In this document: positions 58,765 to 58,826 of the stretch, piece after piece | Position numbering within the stretch: position 1 is the first letter of the stretch | How the letters are laid out: each line of letters opens with the position of its first letter | NCBI GenBank assembly: GCA_016928575.1 | Contig: JAFGKK010000095.1 | Coordinates: 1-58,826 of the forward strand | Direction: 5' to 3' | From: Anaerolineales bacterium | GTDB taxonomy: Bacteria; Chloroflexota; Anaerolineae; Anaerolineales; RBG-16-64-43 | DNA: 58,826 nucleotides | Translations under genes and position numbers: made by a program | Notes under the pieces: generated by a model | What the model was told of the DNA's origin: nothing | What the model saw: the letters and a program-made list of their open reading frames with translations, nothing else | Databases searched by the model: none

Positions 58765-58826
58765 AAACACTCAGATACAAAAATGGTAGGTCTGGTGTAT
58801 TCTTTCGGGTGACGAAACCAACGAAA

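Overview
The window is high-GC bacterial chromosome, most likely from a Chloroflexota (Anaerolineae-type) bacterium. The indications are the set of Thr/Pro-rich lipoproteins, a ribosomal protein L31 with a long C-terminal extension, the PocR/corrinoid methyltransfer module and the large amount of interspersed inverted-repeat DNA. This placement is inference from gene content; there is no rRNA here. I found no tRNA, rRNA, CRISPR array, complete insertion sequence or prophage.

Layout. 0-10 kb: a membrane phosphatase-superfamily protein, then a leftward block of housekeeping genes (L21-L27-L31, thymidine kinase, hypoxanthine phosphoribosyltransferase, CCA/poly(A) polymerase) and a 976-residue HEAT-repeat protein. 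10-26 kb: a MarR regulator divergent from gyrA, a lipoprotein, aconitase, a GlcD/GlcF 2-hydroxyacid oxidase pair, a BaiN-like flavoprotein, a GNAT enzyme, carbamate kinase, PolX and UppP. 27-35 kb: accessory genes. These include a Tat lipoprotein overlapping a radical SAM/SPASM gene, a GH114-like lipoprotein, a B3/B4-domain protein, a gingipain-like (C25) secreted protein and an orphan Tat-exported Rieske lipoprotein. 35.7-41.9 kb: a corrinoid C1 module, with a PocR/AraC regulator divergent from a corrinoid protein, a DUF1638 protein, a uroporphyrinogen-decarboxylase-family methyltransferase and a RACE-type corrinoid activator. 42-47 kb: a CarD-like regulator, an SDR, small membrane or secreted proteins (one with an in-frame TGA) and a DUF362 protein. 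47.6-55.4 kb: a leftward uronate-catabolism cluster (lacI, a second URO-D-family gene, uxaC, fructuronate-reductase-like SDR, lactate-racemase-family gene, gnd), with a decayed D-lyxose isomerase at its far end. 55.7-58.8 kb: a membrane-protein gene split by a small inverted-repeat element, a small membrane protein and an isocitrate/isopropylmalate-dehydrogenase-family enzyme.

How genes work together. The uronate cluster has an autoregulatory-looking LacI palindrome. It encodes glucuronate to fructuronate to mannonate, then a nickel-pincer-type epimerase homologue and 6-phosphogluconate dehydrogenase, but no mannonate dehydratase. That suggests a possible mannonate-to-gluconate-to-6-phosphogluconate bypass, which is the most interesting metabolic hypothesis here. 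The corrinoid module has the carrier, a methyltransferase and the reductive activator, but no MttB-type methyltransferase, so its methyl donor is unknown.

Non-coding structure is unusually rich. It includes a perfect 52-bp palindrome, a near-consensus promoter for the ribosomal operon, extended -10 promoters placed 6-7 nt from start codons (leaderless mRNAs), and at least three families of interspersed inverted repeats, two copies of one family lying in opposite orientation.
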